Positions 10,346-22,435 of a stretch of 64,000 nt of DNA are shown here, piece after piece. The stretch lies in NCBI GenBank assembly GCA_018287875.1, contig JAGVVL010000001.1:4340001-4404000 (forward strand). Direction: 5' to 3'. The translations under genes and the position numbers were made by a program. Under the pieces are notes generated by a model. That model made no database searches. It was not told where the DNA came from and saw only the letters and a list, made by a program, of their open reading frames with translations. The stretch's first letter is position 1, and every line of letters begins with the position of its first letter. The DNA comes from Nigrospora sphaerica (Eukaryota > Ascomycota > Sordariomycetes > Amphisphaeriales > Apiosporaceae).

Positions 10346-11729
10346 TGTTAAATAATCAAGATTTATTATTTTATTACTTTCAGCAATGAACACAGTATAA
10401 ATTTCTTTTTTTATCATTATTTATGGAATAATTAAAGAAATATGTATTACTTTTAAATAGTTTTATATTATAGTCTATAAAAATGGTATATTAAAAAAGA
10501 TTTTATTTGAAAACGTAAATATAAGTGATCCTACTTTTTATAAAGAAGGCAAGTTTTATTATACCACTTTTAAATTACTCTTCATGGTTTTAAATGAACT
10601 TTATTATCATTTCAAAACGTAAGAAACTGACCTTACTTTTAAAAAAGAAGGTAAGTTATATAATAATACTTTTAAAATACTTTTAATTGCTATTAAACAA
10701 ACTTTATTATTATTTGAAAATTGAACTTGTAAAGTAAGAAGTTATATTTATAGAGATATAAATAAAACTTAAAAATGGTTTTATACTTTTTACATTATAT
10801 AGGTATATATTATTTATTTCATTCTTATAAATGCTATATTATAATACTCGCGGCCTTACCCTTGCTATATAGCCACTTCTTATCACGTTTACTCTTTTCA
10901 CTATATATTTTCGCTCTTTTAATTTAATAGGTCTTAAGCTTAGCTAATCTTAACTACTCCTTCATTTTATATGCGTGTTTTTTTAAACTTTATGTTTTAT
11001 AAGGCTAGTATTTACCTCTTAAAGCGCTTTAACCTCGGCTTGTAAGAGGGCGACTTCGTATCGTACGCTTTATAAATTAGTGTTATAGCCCCGCACTAAG
11101 ACTTAATCACGTGACCTATACTATAGCTTTTATAGCGGTCTAATACAGTTCTATAACTGGGGACACCTTCCTTATATAACAATAGACCTTTTATAAAGAT
11201 AATACTATTAAGCCGTTCTTATTAGTCCACTATTAACAATTCCGTATTAAAGAGCTTTTACAATTTTAACGATCTCGGTTATTGATATCATTAATATATG
11301 TAGTAACTTACGTTTAAGTTATATAGCGTTAAGAGGTTTAAAATACGGCCGCCAATAAGAGGTTATCAAATAGTGAAGGCGTCGATAACTTTATATCGAT
11401 ATTTAAAATAACCTTTTTTATTTTATAAAAGATTAAACTAGCCTTATAAAATTATGACTTAAAGTTATCGAGTATAAAACCCTTAAGAGCATGGCTTCTA
11501 AGGTAAAACAGAAGTTAGCCTTCATAATGTAATTCATAAGTGAGTTTTTATAAGGTTTGATTTTGTAACTATACGCCCGCATTCATAAATTAAAATACCT
11601 TACGTTAAGTAGTTAAAAGAAATGCAACGAGTATAAAGCTATAAAGATATAATATTATTCTTTTTTTTACAAAAGCTTAAAATTCAGCGGAAATGAAGCT
11701 CTTAAACTTATTAATTATTAATGTTTAAT
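10346..11729. other. AT-rich degenerate sequence
   Basis: No gene recognised. Probably the rest of the RIP-degraded gypsy element(s) flanking it. Confidence 0.5.
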
Positions 11730-12010
11730 TATAACAAACGCTATACTTAAGTACTACGTGACGTAGGGTTTATATAATTAAGGATAGAGAGCGCTTACTT
11801 ACTTAAACATTAACCGTAAGATAATCAATAAGCTATGGGTGCTTAATGAACTAATAACTATAATCTTTATAATAAGTCGTTAAGAGGTTACTCTTATTCA
11901 TAAGTAAGATAGATACTTAAATAAATGATCAAAGTATTAGCTATTTTATTGAAAGTTCTTTTAACTTATATATATAAGTTTTTTCTTGATTAATAAATTA
12001 ATATATTAAT
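11730..12010 (-). repeat. RIP-mutated LTR relic of the Gypsy-B family
   Basis: Reverse-orientation relative of the Gypsy-B LTR: ATAACAAACGCTATACTTAA corresponds to the LTR terminus, followed by GTACTACGTGACGTAGGG and the later ATAGATACTT and TTATATATATAAG blocks. Differences from the intact LTR are mostly C/T or G/A. The right limit is uncertain. Confidence 0.7.
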
Positions 12011-15000
12011 CGATCAGTTGATCTTATAAATTAACCCGAGAACTAAACCCCCCGGTTTATCGACTTTAAATTATATAATCTTAATAATAGTTTATTACTT
12101 AACTTTCTTTTCAAAGCATTTTCTAATTACCACCTTTATAACCAAAAAGGTCTTAAGTAACTAATACAATATTTAGCCACCTTTCTTAGCTTAAATCTTT
12201 TTAAGATCGTAACATTACCCCTCTCTTTGTCAAGATCTTTATCTTTAAAGCCGTGGTCATATAAGGAGGTTAGTTTACTTATATATAGCATATATTGCTA
12301 TAAGTTTATCCTTTTTAAAATTATTTTAATAATATATACTTGTTATATTAAGTCGTGTTAAGAAACGAAAATCGCATGTTCTTTATATTGAGAAGACTCA
12401 ACAACGTGACGCAATTCTTTAAGTCATTCTTCAATTTATAATGAAGATGCTTAATTTTTATTTATATTATAAACGTCACAACGTTCGTTATCTTAAACCA
12501 GACGGTTTATCTTATTATATTAAGTATGTAGCCAGTAATGGATGGCATTACGATGTTAAAGTCCTTTCTTTAAAGTAATTACTTTATATAGCTTCTTAGT
12601 ATTCTAAGCTTAAAGAAGATATAAAGGCTTTAAAAAAAGAGGGCCGAGAGTTAAATATAAAAATAAAACGCTTTTAAAAGTAAAAAAAAATATAATAAGA
12701 GAAGATAATACATGCTTTATATTATGATATCATTATTTTAAAGGAGTTAAATAGTATTAAGCGCTAGCAGGCCGCTATAGAAAGGCATTGTTACATAATA
12801 AATGCTATTCTCAATTTACCCGTTCCTCCAATTCCTTTTAACGATTATCTAAGTGCTTAAAATAATTCTTTCTTAAAGGTCGACTCAAACCCCCTAATAT
12901 TAGCTTGTTTTAACCTTATTAATAAAAGAGTTCTAAATATTTCTCAAAGTTCCTTGAGTAGTAAATAAGCTTTTATATATTTTCTTTTAATAAGTATCCT
13001 TTTTATTTAACGAGGTATTTTTTAATATTTCTAAGTTTCTTCTTATTTTGGATTACTTTTACTTTATATATCTGTTATTTAATTTAAGCTTTCAAGTTAG
13101 TTTCAATTTAAGCGTGCTTAAAACCTAATTGAAATAAGAAAAATAGAAGGTAAATCTTTATCTTACTAAGTAATAAGAGTCGGTTATTAATTGTAATAAT
13201 AACTTTGTTAACTTTAAATAGTTTAATCTTTTTAAAGTCGAGTTTATTACTTAGTCGCTTAAATATAAATATTTTTAGAAAGTGAGTTAACTTTATCTCC
13301 CCTTTTAAAGGTTTTTCTCTTTAATCTTACTTGATTATAGTAAGTTCTTATCTTATTTTATAAGAATAAAAAAATTCTCTTACAATTCTTATTATATTTC
13401 TTTAAGTTTACTTCGTATAACTACTACTATTAATAATGATTAATTTAATAAATGTACTAATATATTGTTTAAATCAAATCCGTAATTAACTTTAAGTAAT
13501 AGAATATAAAGTAATTCGTTATCGGCATTATTATAAGTAAACTATGTTATAGAAAGTAGTTCGACTTATTTATTTTACTTATAAGTAATGTAATATCGTA
13601 AATATTACTCAAATGTTTAATTTATTTATTCCGTTTACTTATCCGCTCATAATTAATAACCTATAAATAACTTATACTTAATCCTCAATTAAGTTATAAG
13701 TGACTTTTAAAATTTAATTATGAATAATTTTTTTAGTAGTTTATATTAACTTACGATGACTTTAAGGAAGGTGAACATAAACCCCTTAATATTACTTACT
13801 TTTTTATATATTATATAGTATATATACTTCGTGAGTTTATTACTAATAACAATAAGGAAGCTATTATAAATTACTTATACTATTAGTTCCCTAAATAGTA
13901 ATAGCTTTATAATAAAGCTTAATATAATTAATTTAAATGCTTAATTCAATAGTAATAATTGTTAAAGTTCCTTGTATAGCTTATATTATAATACGTTTAC
14001 CTTATTATATAACTCGTAGCCCTTAATAACTTTAGCGACTTATTCTTTTAACTTTTAATACTTATAATGTTATTATACTCAGCCTATAATTTTAAAGATT
14101 TCTTAATATTTGTAAGCGCGGTGCTTATGTAAGTCCTTATTTAACTGGTCTTAAAGTTATATAAGTATTTTAATTTTACCGTTACATTATAATAGTTCTT
14201 CTCTTTTAAGATCTTTAATCCTTGATATTTAATACTTATGTTAAACATAATATATCACATTTAACTACTTATTAGGCATTAAGTTTTTATTAGCGTTTTT
14301 TATAAAGATAGTGTGTATTTTTATTATAAGTTCTTACCTTAGATTTAGTCGGCAGCTTAAAGAATCGGCTTTACCGCTCTTAGTACACTTCTTATAAATA
14401 ATAACAAGATAATATTTAAAGAGGAACTCTAATTAATAAATTTATCGCTTGTTTAGTTCCTTCTTTATTATAAATGTAGCGAGATTCATATAATTAGTAT
14501 ACACTTTGATTTAATATACTATATTATTAAGGAAGTGTTTTACTACTAAAATGCTTCAAAAATACTTAAGTACTTCTTATTATAAATTTATGAATTAAGT
14601 TATAAATCTTCTAATATCTCTAAGAAGATTGCTATTAAATGTCACTTCTTATTTTTTTCGGCTTATTCAAGTTAGCTTTCGATTTTATAATTTAACATAT
14701 CGGTCTTGACTTCAAATAGTAATAAATAACTTATTAAATATAATGTTAGCCCGTTTATAATCCTTTTCATTAATTTTGTTAAGGCTTATTCTTTATTTTA
14801 GTTCATTAAAAGTTGATATCCTTATAGGTAAAATTCTTTAAAAGTGGTACAGTCTTTTTAAAGTAAAGAATAAACATTTTATAATAGCTCGCTAATTTTA
14901 AAAAGGATTATATTTCTTTTATAATGCAAAATGCTGGCAATTTTTTTAATTAAAACTTTAGCTTCGTTTATTCGAATTTTGCTTATAAATATAACGTATT

Positions 15001-15090
15001 TACGATAACCAACTTTATCTTTCTTTAATCCGCTCTTTTTTAAGTTTCTTAATAACTTCGCGTCTTAAAATGCTTATAATATAAGATGAA
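12011..15090. other. AT-rich degenerate sequence
   Basis: About 3 kb without a protein-like frame. It looks like heavily RIP-mutated repeats; I recognise no specific family. Confidence 0.5.
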
Positions 15091-15242
15091 GGTAACGAAC
15101 GCTATACTTAAGTACTGCGTGACGTAGGGCTTATATAATTAGGGATAGAGAGCGTTTATCTACTTAAACACTGGTTATAGGGTAGCTAATAAACTAAGGG
15201 TGCTTAACTAAGTAACTAATCTAAACTTTATAGCTAAGATTG
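15091..15242 (-). repeat. Partial Gypsy-B-family LTR
   Basis: Starts TAACGAACGCTATACTTAAG and follows the Gypsy-B LTR in reverse for about 150 bp, with transitions, until the adjoining 213-bp LTR copy breaks it. Confidence 0.75.
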
Positions 15243-15455
15243 TGTAAGGATCCGAAGGAATCACAATGGCACCGTCAGGTATAGGGTAGCGAAGAGCAGG
15301 CTCAATTCCACTGCAAGACTGATTCTTGCAGAATCTAAGTCCAGGTCGGGCGCCAGCGGTGCGCCCGCTCCTCGCTAGTAGGCCGCCGGTGGGTCTGTGT
15401 CGCAGGTCAGGTGACCAGCCTGCTGATGCACCTCTCCAGCGTCTTCTCCCTTACA
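15243..15455 (-). repeat. 213-bp solo LTR, copy 5
   Basis: TGTAAG...CTTACA copy in reverse orientation, GC-rich, at the junction between the AT desert and the gene island. No exact 5-bp duplication (GATTG versus AAGGG). Confidence 0.8.
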
Positions 15456-15658
15456 AAGGGATGCTTAAGCTAACCAGCCCTCAACGCTAAGACCGGCGTT
15501 TCTGCTGTCAAGCGCAAGCCAAGACGATGCTTCTATAAATTTAGCATCTCAAAATTCCCCTGAGCAAGAGATTTTTGACCTGGAAAGCTTTTACCCCCCT
15601 TACGCATTGTATATTCACTTTACCTTAACCATTACCAACTTAATATCTCATTTTCACT

Positions 15659-17739
15659 ATGAAGGTCATCTTTGCTGTTATGTTTCTGCTGAGTATTGCA
15701 GCAAGCGCCCCAACCCTCAAGCCTCAAGGCCAGGAAATCGAGAAAAGAGGGCTTATTGGTGACGTAAGTTACGCTTATACGTACATGGTTTTATTTATTG
15801 TAACGTGGGTGTCGGGTGAGTGGCGCAGGCAGGTGAGTGGCGCACTTCCAGCTAAAATTCGTTACTTCAACTTTAAGACACTACATCTCCACAAACAAAC
15901 ATGGAGAACGCATCTAAAGAGGGTCAGATGGTTCTTGCTATTCAAGCACTCCAGAAAGACCCTTATTTAACCCGCCGAGCCGCTGCAACAATCTATAACG
16001 TCCCGGAAACTACCCTACGTCGAAGAATGGCCGGCATACACGCTAGGCAAGATACCCGCCCTAAGTCAGCTCGATTAACCGAACTGGAAGAGAAGACGCT
16101 TATCAGATACATACTGGACCTAAATACGCGAGGGTTTGCGCCGCGACTTTGTGATGTGGAAGATATGGCTAATGTTATTGCCGAGTCGCGCGACGCGTCA
16201 CGCATCAGCACACGTTGGGCCTCAAGCTTCGTTAAGCGACAACTGGACCTCCGAACACGTTTCTCTCGCGTATACGACTACCAGAGGGCCCTCTGCGAAG
16301 ATCCTGAGAAAATCGCGGGCTGGTTCGCGCTTTTCGCAAACCTGAAGGCCAAGTACAGTATCCAGGACGAGGATATCTACAACTTCGACGAGACCGGCTT
16401 CACGATGGGCCAAATCACGTCCTCAATGGTCGTGACCGGTGCCGATCGCAGCGGAAAGCGAAAAAAAGTCCAGCCTGGTAATCGCAAATGGGTTACCGTG
16501 ATCCAGGGCGTCTGTTCCGATGGTTGGTGTGTCCCGCCGTTCATCGTGGTAAAGGGCGCCTACCACCTCGCCAATTGGTACGCCGACAGCACCCTCCCGC
16601 GCGACTGGGTAATTAAACCGACCCAGAATGGATGGACCGATAACGAGACTGGCCTGGATTGGATTCGGCATTTCGATAAACACACGTCGTCGCGCGTAAC
16701 AGGCCGATATCGTCTATTAGTGATCGACGGGCACGAGAGCCACGTTTCGACCGAATTCCAGGCTTTCTGTAAAGAGAAGAACATCGTGGCGGTCTCTATA
16801 CCTCCACACTCATCGTATCTACTCCAGCCACTTGACGTTGGGTATTTCAGCCTATTAAAGCGGGCGTACAGTCGCGAAATCGAAGGGTTTATAAAGTCAC
16901 TTGTTAACCATATCACTAAGGCCGAGTTTCTAATCGCCTTTTAAGCCGCATTTACGAAGGTTTTTACACCGAATAACGTCAAGGCTGGATTCTCAGGAGC
17001 TAGCTTAGTGCCTTTTAATCCGGAAAGAGTGCTCGCAAAGCTGGATATGAAGTTATCGACACCTTCGCCCATTGGAAGCCTTCCGGCCGCAAGCGTTCCA
17101 TGGGCCTCTCAGACGCCGCATAACCCAACCGAGGCGACTTCGCAGACTGATTTTATTAAGAATCGAGTCCGCCATCACCAAGGAAGCTCTCCGACACCGA
17201 TTTTATCGGCAGTTGACCAGTTTGCGAAGGGTGCGATGGCGATGATACACGAGGTCGCTCTTTTACAGGCGGAGGTCAAGACTCTTCGAGAGGCGAATTC
17301 CAGCCTCGCAAAACGTCGGAGAGTAAAAAAGACCCGTCTACGGTAAGGAGAAACACTCGAGATTCGCGAGGCTCAAGATCTTTTAAATCAAAAGGACGTC
17401 GATGCGCAGTTAAGAAAGGAAACGCGTATAAGGAGCGGTCGGGCAACGAGGTCAGAACCGCGCAGGCAGCGATATGGCATCTGCGGAATAGCCGGACATA
17501 ATGCGCGAACATATGAAATGAATGTAGAAACATCTGAAGAGCCGGAATCTGATTAGTTTGAATTGATTTAAGGCGTTATAGTTGGGTAATCGATTGATTT
17601 ATCGTGAAGATTCCCTTTAGGTGCGCTACTCACCCGCCTGCGCCACTCACCCGACACCCACGTTAACATACTAATAAACTGGCAACTCTAGCTGACCTTT
17701 TGTGAGGAACTGGTTGCTAGCTTTCTTGAAGGGTGTTAA
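15659..17739 (+). CDS. Small secreted, Kex2-type propeptide gene (intron holds a transposon)
   Basis: Two exons: 15659-15763 and 17692-17739, giving 50 residues. Exon 1 encodes a signal peptide (residues 1-17, hydrophobic VIFAVMFLLSIAASA), a short pro-segment and a Lys-Arg site at 29-30. Cleavage there would release a 20-residue C-terminal peptide with cysteines at 39 and 50, Cys being the last residue. The donor is GTAAGT, the branch point ATACTAAT, the acceptor CTCTAG, and both exon ends are phase 0. The native intron is about 65 nt, but a pogo/Fot element (15803-17663) now sits inside it at a TA. I do not recognise the peptide family. Without the intron, exon 1 reads on into the transposon, which does not look like protein. 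Confidence 0.6.
15803..15845 (+). repeat. Left terminal inverted repeat of the pogo/Fot element
   Basis: Begins ACGTGGGTGTCGGGTGAGTG; contains an internal direct repeat of GGTGAGTGGCGCA. Pairs with 17621-17663. Confidence 0.93.
15901..17556 (+). pseudogene. pogo/Fot transposase with two nonsense codons
   Basis: A 551-residue DDE-superfamily transposase if read through two TAA codons (16942-16944 and 17344-17346), both consistent with CAA-to-TAA change. Order: N-terminal HTH region (residues 20-45), CENP-B-like DNA-binding region (about 60-120), catalytic Asp in NFDETGF (163), VIDGHESH (276) and QPLDVGYF (312), a DDD triad with 35 residues between the last two. The C-terminus has a zinc knuckle whose first Cys is Tyr (RYGIC..AGHNARTC), a likely G-to-A change. 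Frame is otherwise open. Confidence 0.9.
17621..17663 (-). repeat. Right terminal inverted repeat of the pogo/Fot element
   Basis: Reverse complement of 15803-15845 with two transitions. Confidence 0.93.
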
Positions 17740-18862
17740 GGTAGCGAATAAAAATTTACAACCTGCGACTTGCTTACGACGGGCAAGGGCCTGACACTAA
17801 AAACTTCCGGTTCGTGTGTATCCTGACCCCTGCCACCTAACAGAGCCTGCCCCACCACCTACTCCACCAACCGCCCCCTCGTAAATTGAACGAACTCTAT
17901 TGGCTGTTTTTTGTGGACTATCTGACTCCTGTTAGGGCGGTACAAAATCAACGGAATTTTCTGATCTCAGGCCCTTGGAAGGGTCAGTGGAATGGTGGGT
18001 CGACGATGAAATGCTGTCAGTCGATGTATAGAGTTCAAGGAACGTTGAGCTCAGTCGGCCTCTAGCAGGGTACTAGCTTACATCTAATTGAACTATATTC
18101 AGATTACAAATCCAAATCGGTGTCCCGTACATGTCATTTTCCTTACAGTATGCGAAATTTATCTGCACTCTGCTCTTTTAATAAATCTATGTGGTCACGG
18201 GACAAAGACTGAAGGTTCTAGCAGGACCGGTATGGTTCTATTGAGGTGTGAGATACAGAGGTGAAGAAGGAAGGAAACAATCTAACTACAGCAGGCACTC
18301 GAGTGAGATGAAATATCCCAGGAGCTTCCAGGAACTTGAGCTTCCAGGAACTTGAGCTTCCCACAACACAGCAACCGCGGGGCAACTACCAATATGGTGA
18401 CCAAGCTGTCAAGCTGTGCCGAAGCTGTGCCGTGACACCCGTGGCAGACTGTCCTGGGTCGGCTCCTGGTGGCCCTGGGAATCGTCGGCGGGGATGTGAG
18501 AGGAATACAGGAACGGGTGGTAAAGAGTAACGGGGGTCAAATTAGGTGAGTGGATTCCAATGCAGAGGATAGTGTAGACTCAAATGGAGAGAAGGCTGTG
18601 GTTGCGAAAAAAGGATCTGGGGGATCAAGTATGGTGGAGGTCCCTTTTGTAGAGGGTAATCGTACGCTGGCGCACACGCGAGGGCCAACACCCCGAGTGC
18701 GAAGTCGGAACTGAGCATCGTGGCCGCGACGGGTCTGGTAGGCTGATTATGAGGACCCAGTCAAGTTCTTTGTGTCGATATGGTGAGGATCCGACAAGTC
18801 AGATCACCAAATCCCTTTGTCCTAGTTAAGGCAGAGTCCGGTGCCTGTAGAAGCGAGAATAG
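17740..18862. other. Intergenic region with small repeats
   Basis: No gene I can support. Contains a stretch (18194-18290) resembling the island at 8693, and a short tandem duplication of CTTCCAGGAACTTGAG near 18325-18362. Confidence 0.5.
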
Positions 18863-19560
18863 CTGAGTGGCCGTAGTCACCGAAGCCGAAGGATCGGCGT
18901 CCGACATCGCAAGTCTTTTCTGAAGTACGGCCGATCGACAGCCAAGGTTGATGTCATCCTCGACTACGCCTCGGCCAGAATGCCGTGGTGCGAGGATATG
19001 ATTTATGACATTTATTACCATACCCGAAGGCTCCTTACATCGAACATGGCAACATGGAAAAGCCGCATATTACAGAACCTCAGGGTATGTCGTTGACAGT
19101 ACCTCGCCGTATTTCCACGTACTGACGATTTCACAGGAGTGGATAGAGAACATGATCAATCATTCAACTGGTGCCGAGATGGCATGGTTCTCGGTAAACA
19201 GCGGCGAATCCGTCTTTTGCAGATTCTTTGAGAAGTCGTTTGACGTCGACGAGTTCTGCCTCGTGTTCAATTAGATCCAGAAGTACGTCGACTTGAAAGG
19301 ATCGACGGACAAGATGAAGACTTGGGCACGCAGTAAGTAACCAGAATCCAGGGTGAAAAGTCTATACTAATAGTTGAGCAGTGATCTGGGTCGAAATGGC
19401 TACGTACATGCGCATGCATTTCTTCTACCTGGATACCCCCCTGCCCAGCGCCCGATCCACCACGAGTACTCCTGGGAGGAAGTCCTACGGAGATTCGACA
19501 CCGTCACCAGCCTGCCCCAATGGCAGAAGTTCAAACCGACGAAGAATGATGTCAAGTTAA
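18863..19560 (+). pseudogene. Decayed spliced gene of unknown function
   Basis: Three coherent exons can be read: up to 19084, 19137-19332 and 19382-19560. Intron 1 (52 nt) has donor GTATGT, branch TACTGAC and acceptor TTTCACAG; intron 2 (49 nt) has GTAAGT, TACTAAT and GAGCAG. Both junctions keep one frame (phase 0, then phase 1), ending at TAA 19558-19560. One in-frame TAG (19272-19274) interrupts exon 2 and fits CAG-to-TAG. The upstream exon enters at an AG after an in-frame stop, and the true 5' end is not found. Residues include MPWCEDMIYDIYYHTRR and KYVDLKGSTDKMKTWARM. I recognise no family. Confidence 0.4.
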
Positions 19561-20413
19561 TCCTACAAGCCATGAAGACGCCCGCCAAGACCAAGAAACA
19601 CGTGCAGCCATTCCGAGACATCCAGAATGACACCAAGGCGTACAGCGACACTGCCGAACCCGAGAGCCAGACAATACGGAGCGCACATACGACCAATGGC
19701 TCGAACAAGCGCACTAACCGTGACAGACAACGACGATTTAGACCAGAGATCAAGTCGCTCATGACCACGCCGGGAAACCCATAATGGCGACGACGGTATG
19801 GAGCAGTCGAGAGCACGCACGCAGTCGCGGCAGGAAACCCGCAGTAACAAAGGAAACGCGGAGCAGGTGAGGGGAAATGCCCAGCCGCGCCAGTCCAGTG
19901 ACGACAATGCCAGCGACGACGTAGACCAGGGAAGAGGACGCTTGCAGACTCGGCTCGGGTGGTATCCTTAACAGCCCGGGTTGTGCCGGATAGGAGGCGT
20001 CCGCTTTTCAATCAGCCGCGCAGGACCGCTCGCGCCGAAGAGTCGGAACGGGCGAACTTTCTGTAGGAACGAAACAGTGTATGATCTCTTATCTTCCCGG
20101 GGACCGGCTCCTGTCGTGACTATCGCACGCTCACTAGCTCGATACCAGTCTGCGTAATGACTTCCTCTCGAAGGAAGGAAGTGGTCTCGAAAGTCTCGCC
20201 GAACACATTCGAAAGGCGCGTCGGACAGCTGGGGACTACGTAGTTCACCCACGTGATCGGGACGTCGACTGCATCGGCTCGAAGACTCCTCGCAAGTTCT
20301 TCCTTCCTTTAGAGGAGTATCTCCTTTATTTCCTTGTTTCTTAAACGGACAGCGACATTTATAGCTGTATAGTAGACATCGGGGACGTCAATTAGAGATA
20401 AGTCGACGGTTTT
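19561..20413. other. Intergenic, no gene recognised
   Basis: GC-balanced but no frame with convincing protein character. Confidence 0.45.
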
Positions 20414-20428
20414 ATATATGGCCTGTCG

Positions 20429-22420
20429 CCTTGGCCTCCCTAGCGGAAGCGTGCTGGCATATAGGATACTATCCAAGAGCGTTCCGGAAAGCAGTCACCG
20501 TTATCCTCCGGAAGCCAGGAAAGCAGCCAAACGAGTATCACCAAGCCGGCGGATGGAGACTTATTGCGCTGCTTAACACCATGGGGAAAGCGATCGAGAG
20601 CCTACTAGCGCAACGGCTAGCTAGCTTTGCCGAAGAGAACGGACTGCTCCCGGACGAACAGATGGGCAACCGGAAAGGCCGCTCCACGGAAACGGCCTTG
20701 CGGTTGCTAACAGACCTAGTCCGCACAGCCTGGAAACATGGAGGCGCAGCAACCCTTCTATCGCTAGATATTTCGGGCGCTTTCGACTCGGTCGACCATG
20801 GAAGGCTTCTCGCTAACCTGCGAGCGCTAAGGGTCCCTATATGGACTATCAGCTGGATCCGAAGCTTCCTATCTAACTGGTCCACGACGCTATTCTTCGA
20901 CGGCCAGGAATCGGACGAGATCCTAGTCCCGGCAGGTGTCCCGCAGGGCTCACCCCTATCGCCTATCCTCTTCTGCCTCTATACAGCCGGCCTTTATAAG
21001 GCTCTCCGCGCCGTACCAGGGATAGCTACTATAGCCTTCGCAGACGACACGAACCTCGTGGGCTTCGGTTTAAACCCCGAGCAGACCTGCGAGCGGCTGG
21101 AAGCCGCTCACAGGATCTGTAAGGAATGGGCAGTCAGCCACGGCATGACCTTTGCAGTCCAGAAATATCACCTAGTCCACTTCTCTCGAAGACGGAAAGG
21201 TCCGGACACGAAGATAGCCTTAGAAGGGCACGAAATCGAACCAGAAGACTCCTGCCGCGTCCTTGGCATCCAGGTGGATAGACGTCTCCGCTGGGACGTC
21301 CACATCCAGTCGATATCGAAGAAGATGGCGACGCAGGTCTATGCTCTAGATCGGATAGCCGGCTCGACATGGGGCGCGTCTCTCCAGCGAGCCCGCCAAG
21401 TCTATACAGCCGTTATACGGTCTGCAATAGGCTATGGAGCTTCAGAGTGGCACCGCCAGATCTCGAAAAATAGAGCCAAGGCACTCAACGACGTCCAAAC
21501 AGAGTGCCTCCGAAAGGTAACAGGAGCTTTCAAAGCCACGGCCACCGCAGTACTAGAAACGGAAGCTTACGTGTCCCCCTTAGACACGTGGCTCAACAGA
21601 AGGGTGGCGGCATCGGAAGAGAGGCTCCAACAGCCGCGTATCGCATCACTCATCCAAGCGAGATGCGAAAGCGCAGCTAGATGGATCCTAACAAGACCGA
21701 CTCGCCGGCGCAGACCGGGAGGCCCCGACGCTCCCGATCGTAAGAGGTGGCTAGACGAATGGCTAGCTGGAGACTCAGCATATAAGGCTGAGGAGAGAGA
21801 CTGGCTTCAAAGATGGCAACAAGCGCAGCAAAATCGAACAGCACGAACCCCAGCAGCAACTAAGATACCGCCAGACAAGCACGTCCTCAAGCTCTATAAG
21901 GGACTCCATAAGGCCGAGAGCTCTATCCTCGTCCAAGCGAGGACTGGCAAGATTGGGCTGCGAGACTTCCTTTTTAAGCGTAGGGTCCCAGGCTTCGACA
22001 GCCCCTGGTGCGTCTGCGGTCAGGGCAGGGAGACCGTCCGGCATATCCTCGTTTTCTGCCCACGGGAAAGAGAAAGACGAGAGCATCTCGTCCAAGCTCT
22101 AGGAGGACCGGTAGACACGGACAGGATGCTCGACACCCCAGGAAAAGCAGGAATTATCGCAAGATGGCTACTCTGCTCCGGAAGGCTGGACATGTTCCAG
22201 CTAGCGAATCAACTTATCAGCTAGGAAGCGGGCGCGCTGAGCCCGATCTCGGTATGGCAGGTCAAAGAGTAGATAGAAGCGGTACGACGCAGCGGAACCT
22301 AGGTTTTTCACCCGGCCGGACGTTAGCCCGGAACGGTTTTCCTAGGCTAAGATGCGCAGGGGGTCCTCATGGCCTAAATAGGTCGCTAGGTGTAAGAATA
22401 ATAAATAAATAAATAAATAA
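20429..22420 (+). mobile_element. 5'-truncated Tad-like LINE
   Basis: Non-LTR retrotransposon, 5'-truncated inside the RT domain, ending in a short TAAA-type tail (22392-22420). It is bounded by an exact 15-bp target duplication, ATATATGGCCTGTCG, at 20414-20428 and 22421-22435. The endonuclease and ORF1 are absent, which is normal for incomplete target-primed reverse transcription. Confidence 0.9.
20431..22224 (+). CDS. LINE ORF2 fragment: reverse transcriptase and C-terminal zinc finger
   Basis: Open for 597 codons but lacking its natural start, since the element is truncated. RT motifs visible: SLDISGAFDSVDH (first catalytic Asp), AGVPQGSPLSPILF, and AFADDTNL around residues 200-206 (catalytic DD). 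The C-terminus carries a CCHC-like finger, CVC...RHILVFC (CX1CX8HX4C), usual at the end of fungal LINE ORF2. No stop codons interrupt it, unlike the relative at 24332, so the insertion is comparatively young or escaped RIP. Confidence 0.9.
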   Translation: MASLAEACWHIGYYPRAFRKAVTVILRKPGKQPNEYHQAGGWRLIALLNTMGKAIESLLAQRLASFAEENGLLPDEQMGNRKGRSTETALRLLTDLVRTAWKHGGAATLLSLDISGAFDSVDHGRLLANLRALRVPIWTISWIRSFLSNWSTTLFFDGQESDEILVPAGVPQGSPLSPILFCLYTAGLYKALRAVPGIATIAFADDTNLVGFGLNPEQTCERLEAAHRICKEWAVSHGMTFAVQKYHLVHFSRRRKGPDTKIALEGHEIEPEDSCRVLGIQVDRRLRWDVHIQSISKKMATQVYALDRIAGSTWGASLQRARQVYTAVIRSAIGYGASEWHRQISKNRAKALNDVQTECLRKVTGAFKATATAVLETEAYVSPLDTWLNRRVAASEERLQQPRIASLIQARCESAARWILTRPTRRRRPGGPDAPDRKRWLDEWLAGDSAYKAEERDWLQRWQQAQQNRTARTPAATKIPPDKHVLKLYKGLHKAESSILVQARTGKIGLRDFLFKRRVPGFDSPWCVCGQGRETVRHILVFCPRERERREHLVQALGGPVDTDRMLDTPGKAGIIARWLLCSGRLDMFQLANQLIS

Positions 22421-22435
22421 ATATATGGCCTGTCG

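Larger units (their letters stand above)
15803..17663 (+). mobile_element. pogo/Fot-type DNA transposon (1,861 bp)
   Basis: Class II element with 43-bp terminal inverted repeats that differ at two positions, flanked by the TA duplication expected of Tc1/mariner-pogo elements (15801-15802 and 17664-17665). It carries one transposase gene broken by two stops, so it is not autonomous as read. It lies within the intron of a secreted-peptide gene. Confidence 0.93.
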
